Made by a program: the position numbers and the translations under genes. Below, piece after piece: positions 25,290 through 33,773 of a stretch of DNA of 64,000 nucleotides. Source of the DNA: Halodurantibacterium daqingensis (lineage in GTDB: Bacteria > Pseudomonadota > Alphaproteobacteria > Rhodobacterales > Rhodobacteraceae); assembly GCF_042666235.1 (NCBI RefSeq), contig NZ_JBHTFQ010000001.1, forward strand, positions 558,001 through 622,000, given 5' to 3'. Position 1 is the first letter of the stretch. The number at the start of each line of letters is the position of its first letter. The notes beneath the pieces were generated by a model. The model did no database searches. It was not told where the DNA came from and was given only the letters and a program-made list of their open reading frames with translations.

Positions 25290-26591
25290 ATGTTTCTGGC
25301 AATCGGTGCAAGCCTTACCGGCCTTGCCGTCCAAACCGCGAGCCGTCGGCACCGCATCCGTAACCTGCAACCACCGGTCGTCGCCTGGGGAGACAGTCTG
25401 ACGGCAGGGGCCGGGGTGACGGGCGCGGGCCGACGTTATCCGGCTGTCGCCTCCGGTCTGTTCACGCCGCCGCGTACCATTCTCAACGAAGGGATTGGTG
25501 GCCAGACCTCCACGCAGATTGCGGCACGACAGGGCGCGGTGCCGATCCTGGTGACTGCCACGGGGCCGCTGCCTCTGCGGCTGGCGCGCGAATGGGATTT
25601 CTCTGGCGGGCTGCAGGGCTGGATGAGCAGGGCGGCCGCCAACCCGCCGGCACAGGTTCGCACCGAGAACGGCGCCCTGGTCATAGAGGCGCTGGGCACA
25701 CCTCAGACCGGGGCCCAGGTCTGGCTGGGGGAAACGCTGCCGCAAGGCACTGTCTGCACGGTAGAGTTCGACATCGATCTGGGTGGCGGTGGCTGGGTCG
25801 AGGTGGGGCTGGCCAACGCCCCTTCGGCCGGCCATGCCTCGGGCGACTGGTCTGCGACGCTCGGGTTCTCATCTGGCGGACGCAAGAGCCTGACCTTCAC
25901 CGTCGGCACTGCCCTTTTACCTACCGCAAACAGCCTGCTGGTCATGCCCCATACCCGTGTCGGCACCTATCGCATCCGCGACATGCGGATCAGTACCCGA
26001 TCTCAGGTGGGGCTGGGCGCCAAGTCGGTCAATGTCCTGACCAACAGCGGCGCCTTCAGCGGCAGTATCAACGGCAGCATCGGCGGGGTTTCCGGAACGA
26101 TCACAACCGATGCCGCCGGTAACTGGACCTTCGCGCGCAGCACCCCCGGGCCGAGGGTCACCCTTGCTGCAGACAGCGTGTTCGTGCCGGAGAAATCCGT
26201 CAGCCTGCGCGATCACGACGCCTGGATCTGGGCCGGCCGCAACAATTTCTCCGATCCCGCCCGCGTCAAGGCCGATATAGCGGCCATGGTTGCGCATCTC
26301 GGCCATGGACGATTCCTGGTGGGGGCAGTACTCCCCAGCGCGAACGACACCGCTTCGGGCGTGGCGATGATCCAGGCCCTGAACGCGGATCTTGCTGCGG
26401 CCTACGGGGTGCGATTCGTCAATCTTGTCGGAGCGCTGCAGGCTGCCGGAGATGGCACCGCGGGGGACGCAAGCGATATCGCCGCAGGGCGCATCCCACG
26501 GTCGCTTCGGTCGGATGCGATACACCTGAACGATGCGGGTTACGCGGTCGTGGCGACCGCGATGGCCGCGGCGGATCAGGGCACCGCCTGA
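25290..26591 (+). CDS. SGNH/GDSL hydrolase with inserted beta-rich domain
   Basis: A 433-residue esterase-like protein. SGNH blocks are all present but far apart: block I WGDSLTAGAG (Ser36), block II NEGIGGQTST (Gly about 70), block III WAGRNN (Asn318/319) and block V DAIHLNDAGY (Asp409, His412). Between blocks II and III about 200 residues are inserted that alternate Gly, Thr, Ser and hydrophobics (LGGGGWVEVGLANAPS, SGSINGSIGGVSGTI), suggesting one or two beta-sandwich, perhaps carbohydrate-binding, domains. A short hydrophobic N terminus may export or anchor it. GGAGG stands six bases before the ATG at 25290. Likely acts on polysaccharide acyl groups, by position. Confidence 0.8.
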   Translation: MFLAIGASLTGLAVQTASRRHRIRNLQPPVVAWGDSLTAGAGVTGAGRRYPAVASGLFTPPRTILNEGIGGQTSTQIAARQGAVPILVTATGPLPLRLAREWDFSGGLQGWMSRAAANPPAQVRTENGALVIEALGTPQTGAQVWLGETLPQGTVCTVEFDIDLGGGGWVEVGLANAPSAGHASGDWSATLGFSSGGRKSLTFTVGTALLPTANSLLVMPHTRVGTYRIRDMRISTRSQVGLGAKSVNVLTNSGAFSGSINGSIGGVSGTITTDAAGNWTFARSTPGPRVTLAADSVFVPEKSVSLRDHDAWIWAGRNNFSDPARVKADIAAMVAHLGHGRFLVGAVLPSANDTASGVAMIQALNADLAAAYGVRFVNLVGALQAAGDGTAGDASDIAAGRIPRSLRSDAIHLNDAGYAVVATAMAAADQGTA

Positions 26592-27223
26592 CGCAGGCCA
26601 ACCCCCATCGCCTGCAGGGCCCAGGCCGTCAGCTCTGGAACAAGCTGCCCGGCCGCCGCGTCGAAGGCTGCGACAAGGTCCAGCGTCTGCGTCGAGGCGG
26701 CAGCGGCCGTCGCCTCGAACACGCGCGCCCCGCGAATACTGGCATCGTCTTCCCGGACAAGCCGCGCGGAAAGCCGGATGCGGACCATCGCGCTGCGGCC
26801 GTCCGGCTGCAACTCGGCCTGGAAATCGGTCAGCTCCGAGATCAACGCAAAGTCGCCCGACAGGCCCAGCGGCCTGCGCCCGACATAGCGCAAGGCGCCG
26901 GCATCCTCGAAGGCGCGCAGAAGCTGGGTCTGCACCATGGCGGGGGTGGAATCGGACCAGCGTGCATTCGGCAGATACTGGGCCTGCAGCGGATTGGGCC
27001 GGATCAGGATCCGGTCGGTATCCAGGGCCCCGCGCGCGTTCGGCTCTTCGATCACCAGGTCGCGGCCCGTGGCACCACTTGCCGCAAAGCCCAGCTGCGC
27101 CGGGCGCAGATCATAGACATCGGGCGGTTCGGCCGCGTCACCCAGGGCCGAGATCGCCGCACAGGCCGGAAGCAGCGCCACAAGCGCCAGCGCTGCAAGG
27201 GGACGAAGAAAGCGGGTCATCAT
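26576..27223 (-). CDS. ABC-type transport auxiliary lipoprotein (PqiC-like)
   Basis: A 215-residue lipoprotein: signal peptide with lipobox LLPACAA at the N terminus, then a PqiC-like domain with DVYDLRP near residue 35, RILIRPNPLQAQYLPNARWSD and LLRAFEDAGALRYVG. PqiC-like lipoproteins work in the outer membrane with MCE proteins in lipid transport between membranes. Last gene of the mlaE-mlaF-mlaD-type operon, 14 bases after its neighbour. Its 3' end overlaps the convergent SGNH hydrolase gene by 16 bases. Confidence 0.87.
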   Translation of the reverse strand: MMTRFLRPLAALALVALLPACAAISALGDAAEPPDVYDLRPAQLGFAASGATGRDLVIEEPNARGALDTDRILIRPNPLQAQYLPNARWSDSTPAMVQTQLLRAFEDAGALRYVGRRPLGLSGDFALISELTDFQAELQPDGRSAMVRIRLSARLVREDDASIRGARVFEATAAAASTQTLDLVAAFDAAAGQLVPELTAWALQAMGVGLRQAVP

Positions 27224-27237
27224 GGCGTCTATTCCTT

Positions 27238-28977
27238 TCAGCGTCTGAACTCGGGCGTCTGGCGGCCCAGGAAGAAGCGTGCAGGATCACGCTCGATCTG
27301 GCTGGTCAGACGTTCCAGCGTGCGCACAAGGCCACGGGCCTCTTCGGCGAGCCGCGAGAACTGCGGCAAGCCCGTGGCGGCGAAGGTCTGGATCGAGCCG
27401 CCTGAGGTGACGATCACGCCCGAGACCTCGTCGATGGTCGAGCTGGCGCGGGCCAGCATCGCCCGCAGATCTGCGGTGGCGGCGGGAATATCATCGGCAA
27501 CCTGCGCAACGGCGGCATCGATCCGTGCCAGGGTCGCGCGAAGATCAGCGGCAATCGCCCCCACTTCGTCGTTGATCACCCGGTCGGCGCTGGAAAAGGC
27601 CTGATCGGCGGTGGCAAGGGTTTCTTCGGCCGCGGCCATCGCGGTTTCAATCGCCACAAGCGTTTCATTCGCATTTGCAAAGGTCTCGGTTGCGACGGTG
27701 AACGCCTCCGAGGCATCATCGGCAAGCCCATCAAGCCGGCCGGTAAAACCGGAAAGATCCGCGCTCAGATCGGTGATCGCCTGTCGCGCGGTTTCACTTG
27801 TCGCGCGCACATCCGACAGGATCAGCGGCAGATCGGTTTCCGCCATGCGGCCGAGGTTGTCCATCAGCGTGTTCGCGCCCGCGATCGCGTCGCGCGCCTC
27901 GCTCAGAAGGGCGGTGCCCTCGTCTGCCAGCAGCGTATCGAACCGGGCCGCCGCGCCATCTACGGTTTCCAGCGTCCGGTTCAGGGCGCTGATCGTTTCA
28001 TTCGCGGCATTCAGTGTCGCCTCGGCCTGGTTCAGCCGAGCCGTCGCCGCGGCTCCGGCGTCGCTGAACTGGGCAAGCGTTCCACGCGCATCGCTTGACA
28101 GCAGGGCAATTTCGCCGCGCACCGTGGCGGCAGCTTCGCTCAGGTTGGCGATCAGGATCTGCAGATCGTTCTGCATCAGGCGCTGGCCCTCGGTGAAGGC
28201 CCCTTCGGCGGCCTCAAGCGCACCCGTGCCCGCATCCAGCGTATCCTCGGCCCGGCCGGCAAAACGGGTGAATGCCTCGAGTGCCGTATCGGCCGTGCGC
28301 AGTGTCGTGGTGGCGACCTCGGCGATCTCGCTCAGGTTCGAGGTGAAATCGGCAATGTCGCCCGTCGCGCTCGAGATGCTGCCGGCGATTCCGGAAAAGT
28401 CGTCCAGCGCCTGCTCCAGCGCGCCGGAGGATTGTTCCAGATTGCTCAGGATATTGGCGACACGCTGCTGGTTTTCCTGCCCCAGAAGATCGCCCACCTG
28501 CCGGATGACCTCTACGGCTTCGGCGATCAGATCGGGCGCATCCTCGGTCAGGGTCTGAAACACCGAACGTCCCGCCCGGATCAGCGGCACCACCTCATCT
28601 GTTGCATCGTACAGGAGCGGCGCATCAGGGCTTCCAGGCGTGATCGCGATATAGGAGACGCCGGTCACACCCTGAGATTCCAGCGTCGCGATACTGTCGA
28701 CGCGCACCGGGGTTCCGGCAGCCACCTCGATGCGCACCCGCACCCGGCCATCCCCGCTGGGATCAAGCCCCATCGACACGACCTGACCCACAGGAAGCCC
28801 GGAAAACCGCACGGTGCCCGCTGCGGCAAGGCCCGAAACGGTTTCGAAGCGGATGTCATAATAGGCGAACTGGCGGTTCAGCTCGAACCGGGCGAACCAC
28901 ATGAAGAACAGCAAGAGGCCCAGAAAGCCGGCAAGCGTGAACGCCCCGATCAGAACGTAGTTCGCGCGTGTTTCCAT
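27238..28977 (-). CDS. MlaD-type MCE domain protein with long helical tail
   Basis: A 579-residue inner-membrane-anchored MCE protein. One N-terminal membrane helix (YVLIGAFTLAGFLGLLLFFMWF) is followed by a single MCE domain at about 38-115 with VSGLAAAGTVRFSGLPVG and SQGVTGVSYIAIT. The remaining about 450 residues are predicted helical with many Ala, Thr, Asp and Glu and repeating heptad-like units (TLRTADTALEAF, ATLNAANETISALN, ETFANANETLVAIE), consistent with a long periplasmic coiled coil. MCE proteins form hexameric tubes that carry phospholipids. The ATG at 28977 follows AGGA; the frame upstream of it is spurious. Confidence 0.87.
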   Translation of the reverse strand: METRANYVLIGAFTLAGFLGLLLFFMWFARFELNRQFAYYDIRFETVSGLAAAGTVRFSGLPVGQVVSMGLDPSGDGRVRVRIEVAAGTPVRVDSIATLESQGVTGVSYIAITPGSPDAPLLYDATDEVVPLIRAGRSVFQTLTEDAPDLIAEAVEVIRQVGDLLGQENQQRVANILSNLEQSSGALEQALDDFSGIAGSISSATGDIADFTSNLSEIAEVATTTLRTADTALEAFTRFAGRAEDTLDAGTGALEAAEGAFTEGQRLMQNDLQILIANLSEAAATVRGEIALLSSDARGTLAQFSDAGAAATARLNQAEATLNAANETISALNRTLETVDGAAARFDTLLADEGTALLSEARDAIAGANTLMDNLGRMAETDLPLILSDVRATSETARQAITDLSADLSGFTGRLDGLADDASEAFTVATETFANANETLVAIETAMAAAEETLATADQAFSSADRVINDEVGAIAADLRATLARIDAAVAQVADDIPAATADLRAMLARASSTIDEVSGVIVTSGGSIQTFAATGLPQFSRLAEEARGLVRTLERLTSQIERDPARFFLGRQTPEFRR

Positions 28978-28979
28978 GG

Positions 28980-29768
28980 CTATCCTGCCCTTCCGTCTGG
29001 TTCGCGCGCATCCTGTGCGGCGCGGGCGCGGGGCCCGTGAAAATATTCGTGGACCCAAGGGTGATCGACCTGCAGCATATCGGCCATGGTCCCCGTCACC
29101 AGCACTTTCTTTTCGGCCAGCACTGCGATCCGGTCGCAGCAGGCGTGCAGCGTGTCCAGATCGTGAGTCACAAGAAATACCGTCAGCCCCAGCGTCTGGC
29201 TGAGCTGACGGATCAGAACGTCGAAGGCCGAGGCGCCGATCGGATCAAGCCCCGCCGTGGGTTCATCCAGGAAAACGATTTCCGGATCAAGCGCAAGCGC
29301 GCGCGCAAGGCCCGCGCGCTTGCGCATCCCGCCCGAAAGCTCGGACGGGTAGTTGTCGGCGGCCTTGGCAGGCAGGCCGGCCAGGGCGATCTTCATGTCG
29401 GCCAGCGCCCGGCGCAGGTCTGGATCAAGCCCCTCGATGCCGCGTAGCGGCACCTCGACATTTTCGCGCACCGTCAGCGAAGAAAACAGGGCCCCGTCCT
29501 GAAACATCACCCCCCAGCGCAACTCGATGGCGCGGCGGGTCTCGGGATCGGCGGTGCGCAGGTCGGTGCCCAACACCTCGATCGTGCCCGAGGCCGGCTT
29601 TACCAGGCCGACAATCGATCGAAGCAGAACCGATTTCCCCGTGCCCGATCCGCCGACGATCCCCAGAACCTCGCCGCGCCGCACATCAAGGTCCAGCCCG
29701 TCGTGGACGACATGGGGGCCAAAGCGGTTCACCAGCCCGCGCACCCGGATGGCCAGATCCTCGCTCAC
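28980..29768 (-). CDS. MlaF-like lipid transporter ATP-binding subunit
   Basis: A 262-residue ABC ATPase: Walker A GGSGTGKS near residue 40, Q-loop MFQDGALFSSLTV, signature LSGGMRKRAGLARAL, Walker B IVFLDEPTAGLDP and H-loop VTHDLDT. The LSGGM-x-KR-x-A signature is characteristic of the MlaF/Ttg2A group. The GTG start at 29768 overlaps the stop of the permease gene by four bases (GTGA). It energises lipid transport with the MlaE-like permease and MlaD-like protein beside it. Confidence 0.92.
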   Translation of the reverse strand: MSEDLAIRVRGLVNRFGPHVVHDGLDLDVRRGEVLGIVGGSGTGKSVLLRSIVGLVKPASGTIEVLGTDLRTADPETRRAIELRWGVMFQDGALFSSLTVRENVEVPLRGIEGLDPDLRRALADMKIALAGLPAKAADNYPSELSGGMRKRAGLARALALDPEIVFLDEPTAGLDPIGASAFDVLIRQLSQTLGLTVFLVTHDLDTLHACCDRIAVLAEKKVLVTGTMADMLQVDHPWVHEYFHGPRARAAQDAREPDGRAG

Positions 29769-30919
29769 ATTCCGACCCTCTGGAAGAAGATCGAGAACAG
29801 CGCATCCGCCACGATCACCGTGAAGATGGCCGAGACCACCGACTGCGATGTCCTGCGGCCAAGGGATTCGGTGTCGCCCTTGACGCTCATGCCGCCCTGG
29901 CAACCGACGACGCCGATGATGACCGCAAAGACCGGCGCCTTGATCATGCCTACCAGCAGATGCGAGACATCCGTATCCTCGACCAGCCGCGCCCGGAACA
30001 TGCCGGGCGAAATGCCCATGTCGAGCCAGGCCATCAGCGCGCCGCCGAAGATCCCCATGACATTGGCGATCAGCCCCAGGATCGGCAGCATCAGCAGCAG
30101 GGCCAGAATGCGCGGCACGATCAGCGCATCGGCGGGGTTGACGCCAAGCGTCTGCATCGCGTCGATTTCCTCGCGCATCTTCATCGCGCCGATCGCGGCG
30201 GTGAAGGACGAGGCGGTGCGCCCCGCGACGATGATCGCGGTCAGCAGGATCCCCAGTTCCCGCAGGATCGAGATCGCGATCAGGTCGACAACGAAAACCT
30301 CGGCGCCGAACTGGCGCAACTGGGCGGAGCCCTGGAAGGCCAGCACCACCCCGATCAGGAAGGCCATCAAGGCCACGATGGGCACGGCCTTCAGCCCGAC
30401 CTCCTGGCAATGATGGACAACCGAGGTGATGCGCAATTCCCGCGGATGCAGCAGGTTGTGAACAAGCCGCCCCAGGAAGATGCCGAGATAGGCCGTCAGT
30501 TCGATCTGGTACCGCGCCGCGCCGGCCATCGCCTCGCCCAGGGCTGCCAGACGGTCGGTTGCCGTCATGCGGCGCGGCGGCTGTTCGGTCTGATCGGGCA
30601 GGGTTTCCGCGACCGTGTCGAGAAGGGCGGCTCGCTGGTCGCCAAGGCCCACAAGGTGCAGATCGGTCCCATCGGCACTGCGGCGGCGACGCAGGTCGGC
30701 CAGAACGTAGGCGCCGGCGGTATCCATCCGTGTCACGCCCGACAAGTCGATCTCGGCCGCCTGGGTGCGTGCAAGATCGCGGTGCAGCGCCGAGGCGACA
30801 TGCAGCGTGAGCGCACCGGTCAGCGCAATCCCCCGATCCGTCTGCGTGATGTCGAAGCCGTCTTCTGCCTGCACGTTCGTCCCCGCGGCCGGGGCCGCCT
30901 GTTGGTCATGTCCACCCAA
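29765..30919 (-). CDS. MlaE-family permease with N-terminal STAS-like domain
   Basis: A 384-residue permease. Residues about 20-110 form a STAS-like domain (ALTLHVASALHRDL, EIDLSGVTRMDTAGAYVLADLRRR), which in E. coli is the separate protein MlaB. The rest is a MlaE permease with VVHHCQEVGLKAVPIVALMAFLIG, FGAEVFVVDLIAIS, REEIDAMQTLGVNP and VGCQGGMSVKGD. The fused arrangement occurs in many alphaproteobacteria. The gene follows the GT39 gene by 35 bases on the same strand, so it may belong to the same transcript. Confidence 0.91.
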   Translation of the reverse strand: MGGHDQQAAPAAGTNVQAEDGFDITQTDRGIALTGALTLHVASALHRDLARTQAAEIDLSGVTRMDTAGAYVLADLRRRRSADGTDLHLVGLGDQRAALLDTVAETLPDQTEQPPRRMTATDRLAALGEAMAGAARYQIELTAYLGIFLGRLVHNLLHPRELRITSVVHHCQEVGLKAVPIVALMAFLIGVVLAFQGSAQLRQFGAEVFVVDLIAISILRELGILLTAIIVAGRTASSFTAAIGAMKMREEIDAMQTLGVNPADALIVPRILALLLMLPILGLIANVMGIFGGALMAWLDMGISPGMFRARLVEDTDVSHLLVGMIKAPVFAVIIGVVGCQGGMSVKGDTESLGRRTSQSVVSAIFTVIVADALFSIFFQRVGM

Positions 30920-30954
30920 TCTATCCGCTTCTGAACGCCTTCGTCCAGATCAGG

Positions 30955-32415
30955 TCAGTTCCAGCAGCCGGGCGGCACCTGCAACAGGCTCAGCCGCTGC
31001 CCCTCGGCCGTGCCGGGGCCGGCGGTCCAGCCCAGCACTTCGCGCTGTTCGACTGCGGGATCGTCGCAGGCGCGTGCCTGCCCGGAGAAGGTGAGGTAGA
31101 GCATCGGCCGGTCCAGTCCAGGCGGGATCGGATAAAGCAGCGCGTAGTGATGCGGCACCGGGTTGCGCAGAGGCAGGGAATAGATCGAAGGCCCCCCGTC
31201 GCGCGTTCTGTAGAACAGATCGGCAAGCAGGCCGCGGTCATGGGCGACGATCACGTCAAGGCCCAACTCTCGGGCGGCGTCGAGCGCGCGGCGGCTGATG
31301 GCTTCCTGGCCAAGGTGCCGTTTGAGGAGCAGAACTCCGTCCGGGCGGCGCAGGGTTTCGGCCTGCGTCACCGCAACCGGCAAGGCCAGCGCGATCAGCC
31401 CGTTGATGACCAGCGATGCGATCATCAGTCGCGGTGCGCGATGCGACAGCCAGACCGCCGCCAGCACCACACCCGCGACATAGCTGCCCACCGCCCAGTT
31501 GGCATAGGCGCGCGAGATCAGCGCCTGGACCAGCACCACCGTCAGGGCGGGAAGGGCCAGCAGCAGAAGCGCGCGTGTATCCTCGTCCTCCCAGGTCCGA
31601 CGCAGGAACAGGATCTGCGCAAGGATCGCTGCGAAGACCAGCGGCCCGGCGACGGCGAACTGTTCCGCAAGAAAACGAAGCGCATTGCCCCAGTTCAGCT
31701 GGAGCCCCTGCCAGGCGGCATTATCGGCCGTGTGGCGCAGCGTCGCCATGTCATGCTGGAGGTTCCACAGAACGTTCGGCAGCACGACCAGCCCGGCCAC
31801 CAGAAGCGCAACCACCCCGTCGCGCAGCGCGATCCGCCATGTCGGGACCAGCGCCACGACCAGCCCCAGCCCGACAAACACGTAGGCCATCGCGTATTTC
31901 GACATCATGCCCAGACCGAGGCACGCCCCCAGCAGCAGCGCCCCGCCAAGCGACGGCGCGGCCCGCAGCTTGACCCAGCACACCAGCGCGGCCGCAAGGA
32001 AGAACAGCATCGGCGTGTCGGTCGAGACGAGGATGCTGCCCAGCGACACGGCCGGCAGCGTGGCATAGCTAATTGCGGCGACGGCAGCCGTGGGCAGATC
32101 CACAAGCTCTTCGGCCAGGATCAGGATCAGCACCGCCGTCAGACCGTGCAGGATCGGTAGCGCGAGGCGGATGTCGAACCCTTCCTCGGCGCCGGTCAGG
32201 AAGGTCGTGGCGCGGATCACCCAGCCGATCATCGGCGGCTTGGAATAATGACCGAAGGCCAGTTCCCGGCCCCAGAGCCAGTACTGGCTTTCGTCGACAA
32301 ACAGGTCGATGCCGGAGAAGGGCAGCAGGGCCACGCGCCACAGCGTCAGGCCAAGGATGGCCAGCAGCGCGAGGCTCAGCCAGCGGCGGTCAGTGTGCGT
32401 GACGTTTTTCGGCAT
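30955..32415 (-). CDS. GT39/ArnT-like membrane glycosyltransferase
   Basis: A 486-residue polytopic membrane protein with the ArnT/PMT (GT39) signature: the first periplasmic loop contains DLFVDESQYWLWGRELAFGH with the catalytic acidic residues, then YSKPPMIGWVI, and about ten further membrane segments before a soluble C-terminal domain. Such enzymes move a sugar from a polyprenyl phosphate to lipid A or a protein at the periplasmic face. It overlaps the LAB_N gene upstream by 26 bases. The GT2 enzyme two genes upstream could make its polyprenyl-phosphate-sugar donor. Confidence 0.88.
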   Translation of the reverse strand: MPKNVTHTDRRWLSLALLAILGLTLWRVALLPFSGIDLFVDESQYWLWGRELAFGHYSKPPMIGWVIRATTFLTGAEEGFDIRLALPILHGLTAVLILILAEELVDLPTAAVAAISYATLPAVSLGSILVSTDTPMLFFLAAALVCWVKLRAAPSLGGALLLGACLGLGMMSKYAMAYVFVGLGLVVALVPTWRIALRDGVVALLVAGLVVLPNVLWNLQHDMATLRHTADNAAWQGLQLNWGNALRFLAEQFAVAGPLVFAAILAQILFLRRTWEDEDTRALLLLALPALTVVLVQALISRAYANWAVGSYVAGVVLAAVWLSHRAPRLMIASLVINGLIALALPVAVTQAETLRRPDGVLLLKRHLGQEAISRRALDAARELGLDVIVAHDRGLLADLFYRTRDGGPSIYSLPLRNPVPHHYALLYPIPPGLDRPMLYLTFSGQARACDDPAVEQREVLGWTAGPGTAEGQRLSLLQVPPGCWN

Positions 32416-32701
32416 GGATCAGCCAGAGATTGCGCGAATAGATGACGAGGCCGGTGCTTTGGCCCAGGATGAACACCGGATCGGCGCGGTAGAGCGCATA
32501 GCTGAACAGGACCATGCCACCGCCGAGCGAGAAATACCAGAATGCCATCGGAATGACCGAGCGCCGCTGACGTTCCGAGGCCAGCCACTGCACCAGAAAC
32601 CGGGCGGTAAACAGAAGCTGGCCGGTCAGACCGATCAGGACCCACCAGAACTCGGTCCAGCTGTTCACGTTCAAGATGGACCACAGGTGCTGGATGCTCA
32701 T
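32390..32701 (-). CDS. LAB_N (lipid-A-disaccharide synthase N-terminal-like) membrane protein
   Basis: A 103-residue protein consisting of the LAB_N domain alone: WVLIGLTGQLLFTARFLVQW, ASERQRRSVIPMAFWYFSL and a third membrane segment ending in ILGQSTGLVIYSRNLWLI. Genes for this domain often sit between a GT2 and a GT39 gene, where a role in moving or modifying polyprenyl-phosphate sugars is supposed. It overlaps the GT2 gene by four bases. Confidence 0.9.
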   Translation of the reverse strand: MSIQHLWSILNVNSWTEFWWVLIGLTGQLLFTARFLVQWLASERQRRSVIPMAFWYFSLGGGMVLFSYALYRADPVFILGQSTGLVIYSRNLWLIHAEKRHAH

Positions 32702-33468
32702 GGGTCTTGTCCTTCCGTTACCTCGATCGGCCGCACCAGCTTGCGCCGCCGCAAAAGCCAGGCCACGCCGACAAGATCGTGAACGCCCACAAGGGCGCGT
32801 TGCAGGTTGTTATAGTTCGATTGTCCCGCCTGTCGCGGCCTGTGGGTCACATCGACATGGGCAATGGTCCAGCCGTCCCGGGCGAAGAGCGCCGGCAGGT
32901 AGCGGTGCTGATGGTTGAAGAAGGGCAGCGCCAGATAGGCCTCGCGGCGAAAGGCCTTGAGCCCGCAGCCGGTGTCGCGCGTCCCGTCCCCCAGCACCCT
33001 TGCCCGCAAGCCGTTGGCAAGACGCGAGGCGATCCGCTTGGAAAAGGTGTCCTTGCGCCCCTGTCGCTGGCCGGCCACAAGTGCCAGATCCGCCGGCGCC
33101 CCGGGCGAGAGCAACGGCGCCAGCAGCGCCGGAAGCTGATCGGGGGGGTTCTGACCATCGCCGTCCAGCGTGGCCACGATCGGCGCCCGGGCGTGCAGCA
33201 CGCCCGAATGAACCGCCGCAGACTGCCCGCCCGAGCGTTCGTGCCGTATAACCCGCAGCCAGGGCCGCGCCCGCGCCAGGTCGCGCGCCAGCGTTTCGGT
33301 CGTGTCGGTGGACCCGTCGTTGACGATGATCAGCTCGAACGGACCCAGCGGTGTGCAGGCGGCCTCGATTTCATCGACCAGGGCTGCGATGTTGCCGGCC
33401 TCGTTCTTCATCGGCACGACGATGGAAAAGCGTGTCACGTCCTGCATCCCGTGCTGTTTGGTCTTCAT
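32698..33468 (-). CDS. GT2 family glycosyltransferase (DPM1/ArnC-like)
   Basis: A 256-residue cytoplasmic GT2 enzyme: FSIVVPMKNEAGNIAALVDE near the start, IIVNDGSTDTTET, the D-x-D-like ATLDGDGQNPPDQLP and RDTGCGLKAFRREAY. Lacks the C-terminal membrane helices of ArnC. It probably loads a sugar onto undecaprenyl phosphate for the GT39 enzyme. The start is either 33468 or the ATG at 33447, directly before the conserved region; neither has a clear Shine-Dalgarno. First gene of the GT2-LAB_N-GT39 unit. Confidence 0.9.
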   Translation of the reverse strand: MKTKQHGMQDVTRFSIVVPMKNEAGNIAALVDEIEAACTPLGPFELIIVNDGSTDTTETLARDLARARPWLRVIRHERSGGQSAAVHSGVLHARAPIVATLDGDGQNPPDQLPALLAPLLSPGAPADLALVAGQRQGRKDTFSKRIASRLANGLRARVLGDGTRDTGCGLKAFRREAYLALPFFNHQHRYLPALFARDGWTIAHVDVTHRPRQAGQSNYNNLQRALVGVHDLVGVAWLLRRRKLVRPIEVTEGQDP

Positions 33469-33674
33469 CGGGGCTTACCCTCTCGGGCGGGTGCCATCAA
33501 GGCGTGGCATCGCATCGGCTCCGAAGTGGCAACGCCCTGCCAAGCCCATTGCCGTGGATATCGCGCGACATGCCGCGCGGCCTCGCGCCTCTGCGCCCGC
33601 CGCAACCGCCCCGTATCGCGCGTTTTTTTGCCTGGACGCCGAGCGAAAGGTCTTGCGCTGGTCCCGACGCTCGA

Positions 33675-33773
33675 CTAAAAGCCGCGTCACGCCAGCGTGG
33701 CCCGTTCGTCTATCGGTTAGGACGCCAGGTTTTCAACCTGGAAAGAGGGGTTCGATTCCCCTACGGGCTGCCA
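33675..33773 (+). repeat. Inverted repeat, copy 1 (tRNA-Glu plus 24 upstream bases)
   Basis: A 99-base segment holding the tRNA gene and its upstream CTAAAAGCCGCGTCACGCCA element occurs again in inverse orientation at 34462-34560. The two copies differ at two bases, both just upstream of the mature tRNA. Similarity stops right after the CCA end. Confidence 0.9.
33699..33773 (+). tRNA. tRNA-Glu (anticodon TTC)
   Basis: A 75-base cloverleaf with encoded CCA. Acceptor stem GGCCCGT/ACGGGCT (one G-U pair), D arm with CGGTTAGGAC, anticodon stem CCAGG/CCTGG with loop TTTTCAA giving TTC, and T arm GGGGTTCGATTCCCC. It reads both GAA and GAG codons. An identical copy lies on the opposite strand about 690 bases away. 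Confidence 0.97.

Noticed and set aside
27611..28558. A Ser/Ala/Val-rich frame antisense to the MlaD-type gene that looks like a low-complexity surface protein
   Set aside because: The low complexity is the reverse phase of the repetitive Ala/Thr/Asp coding of the MCE tail.
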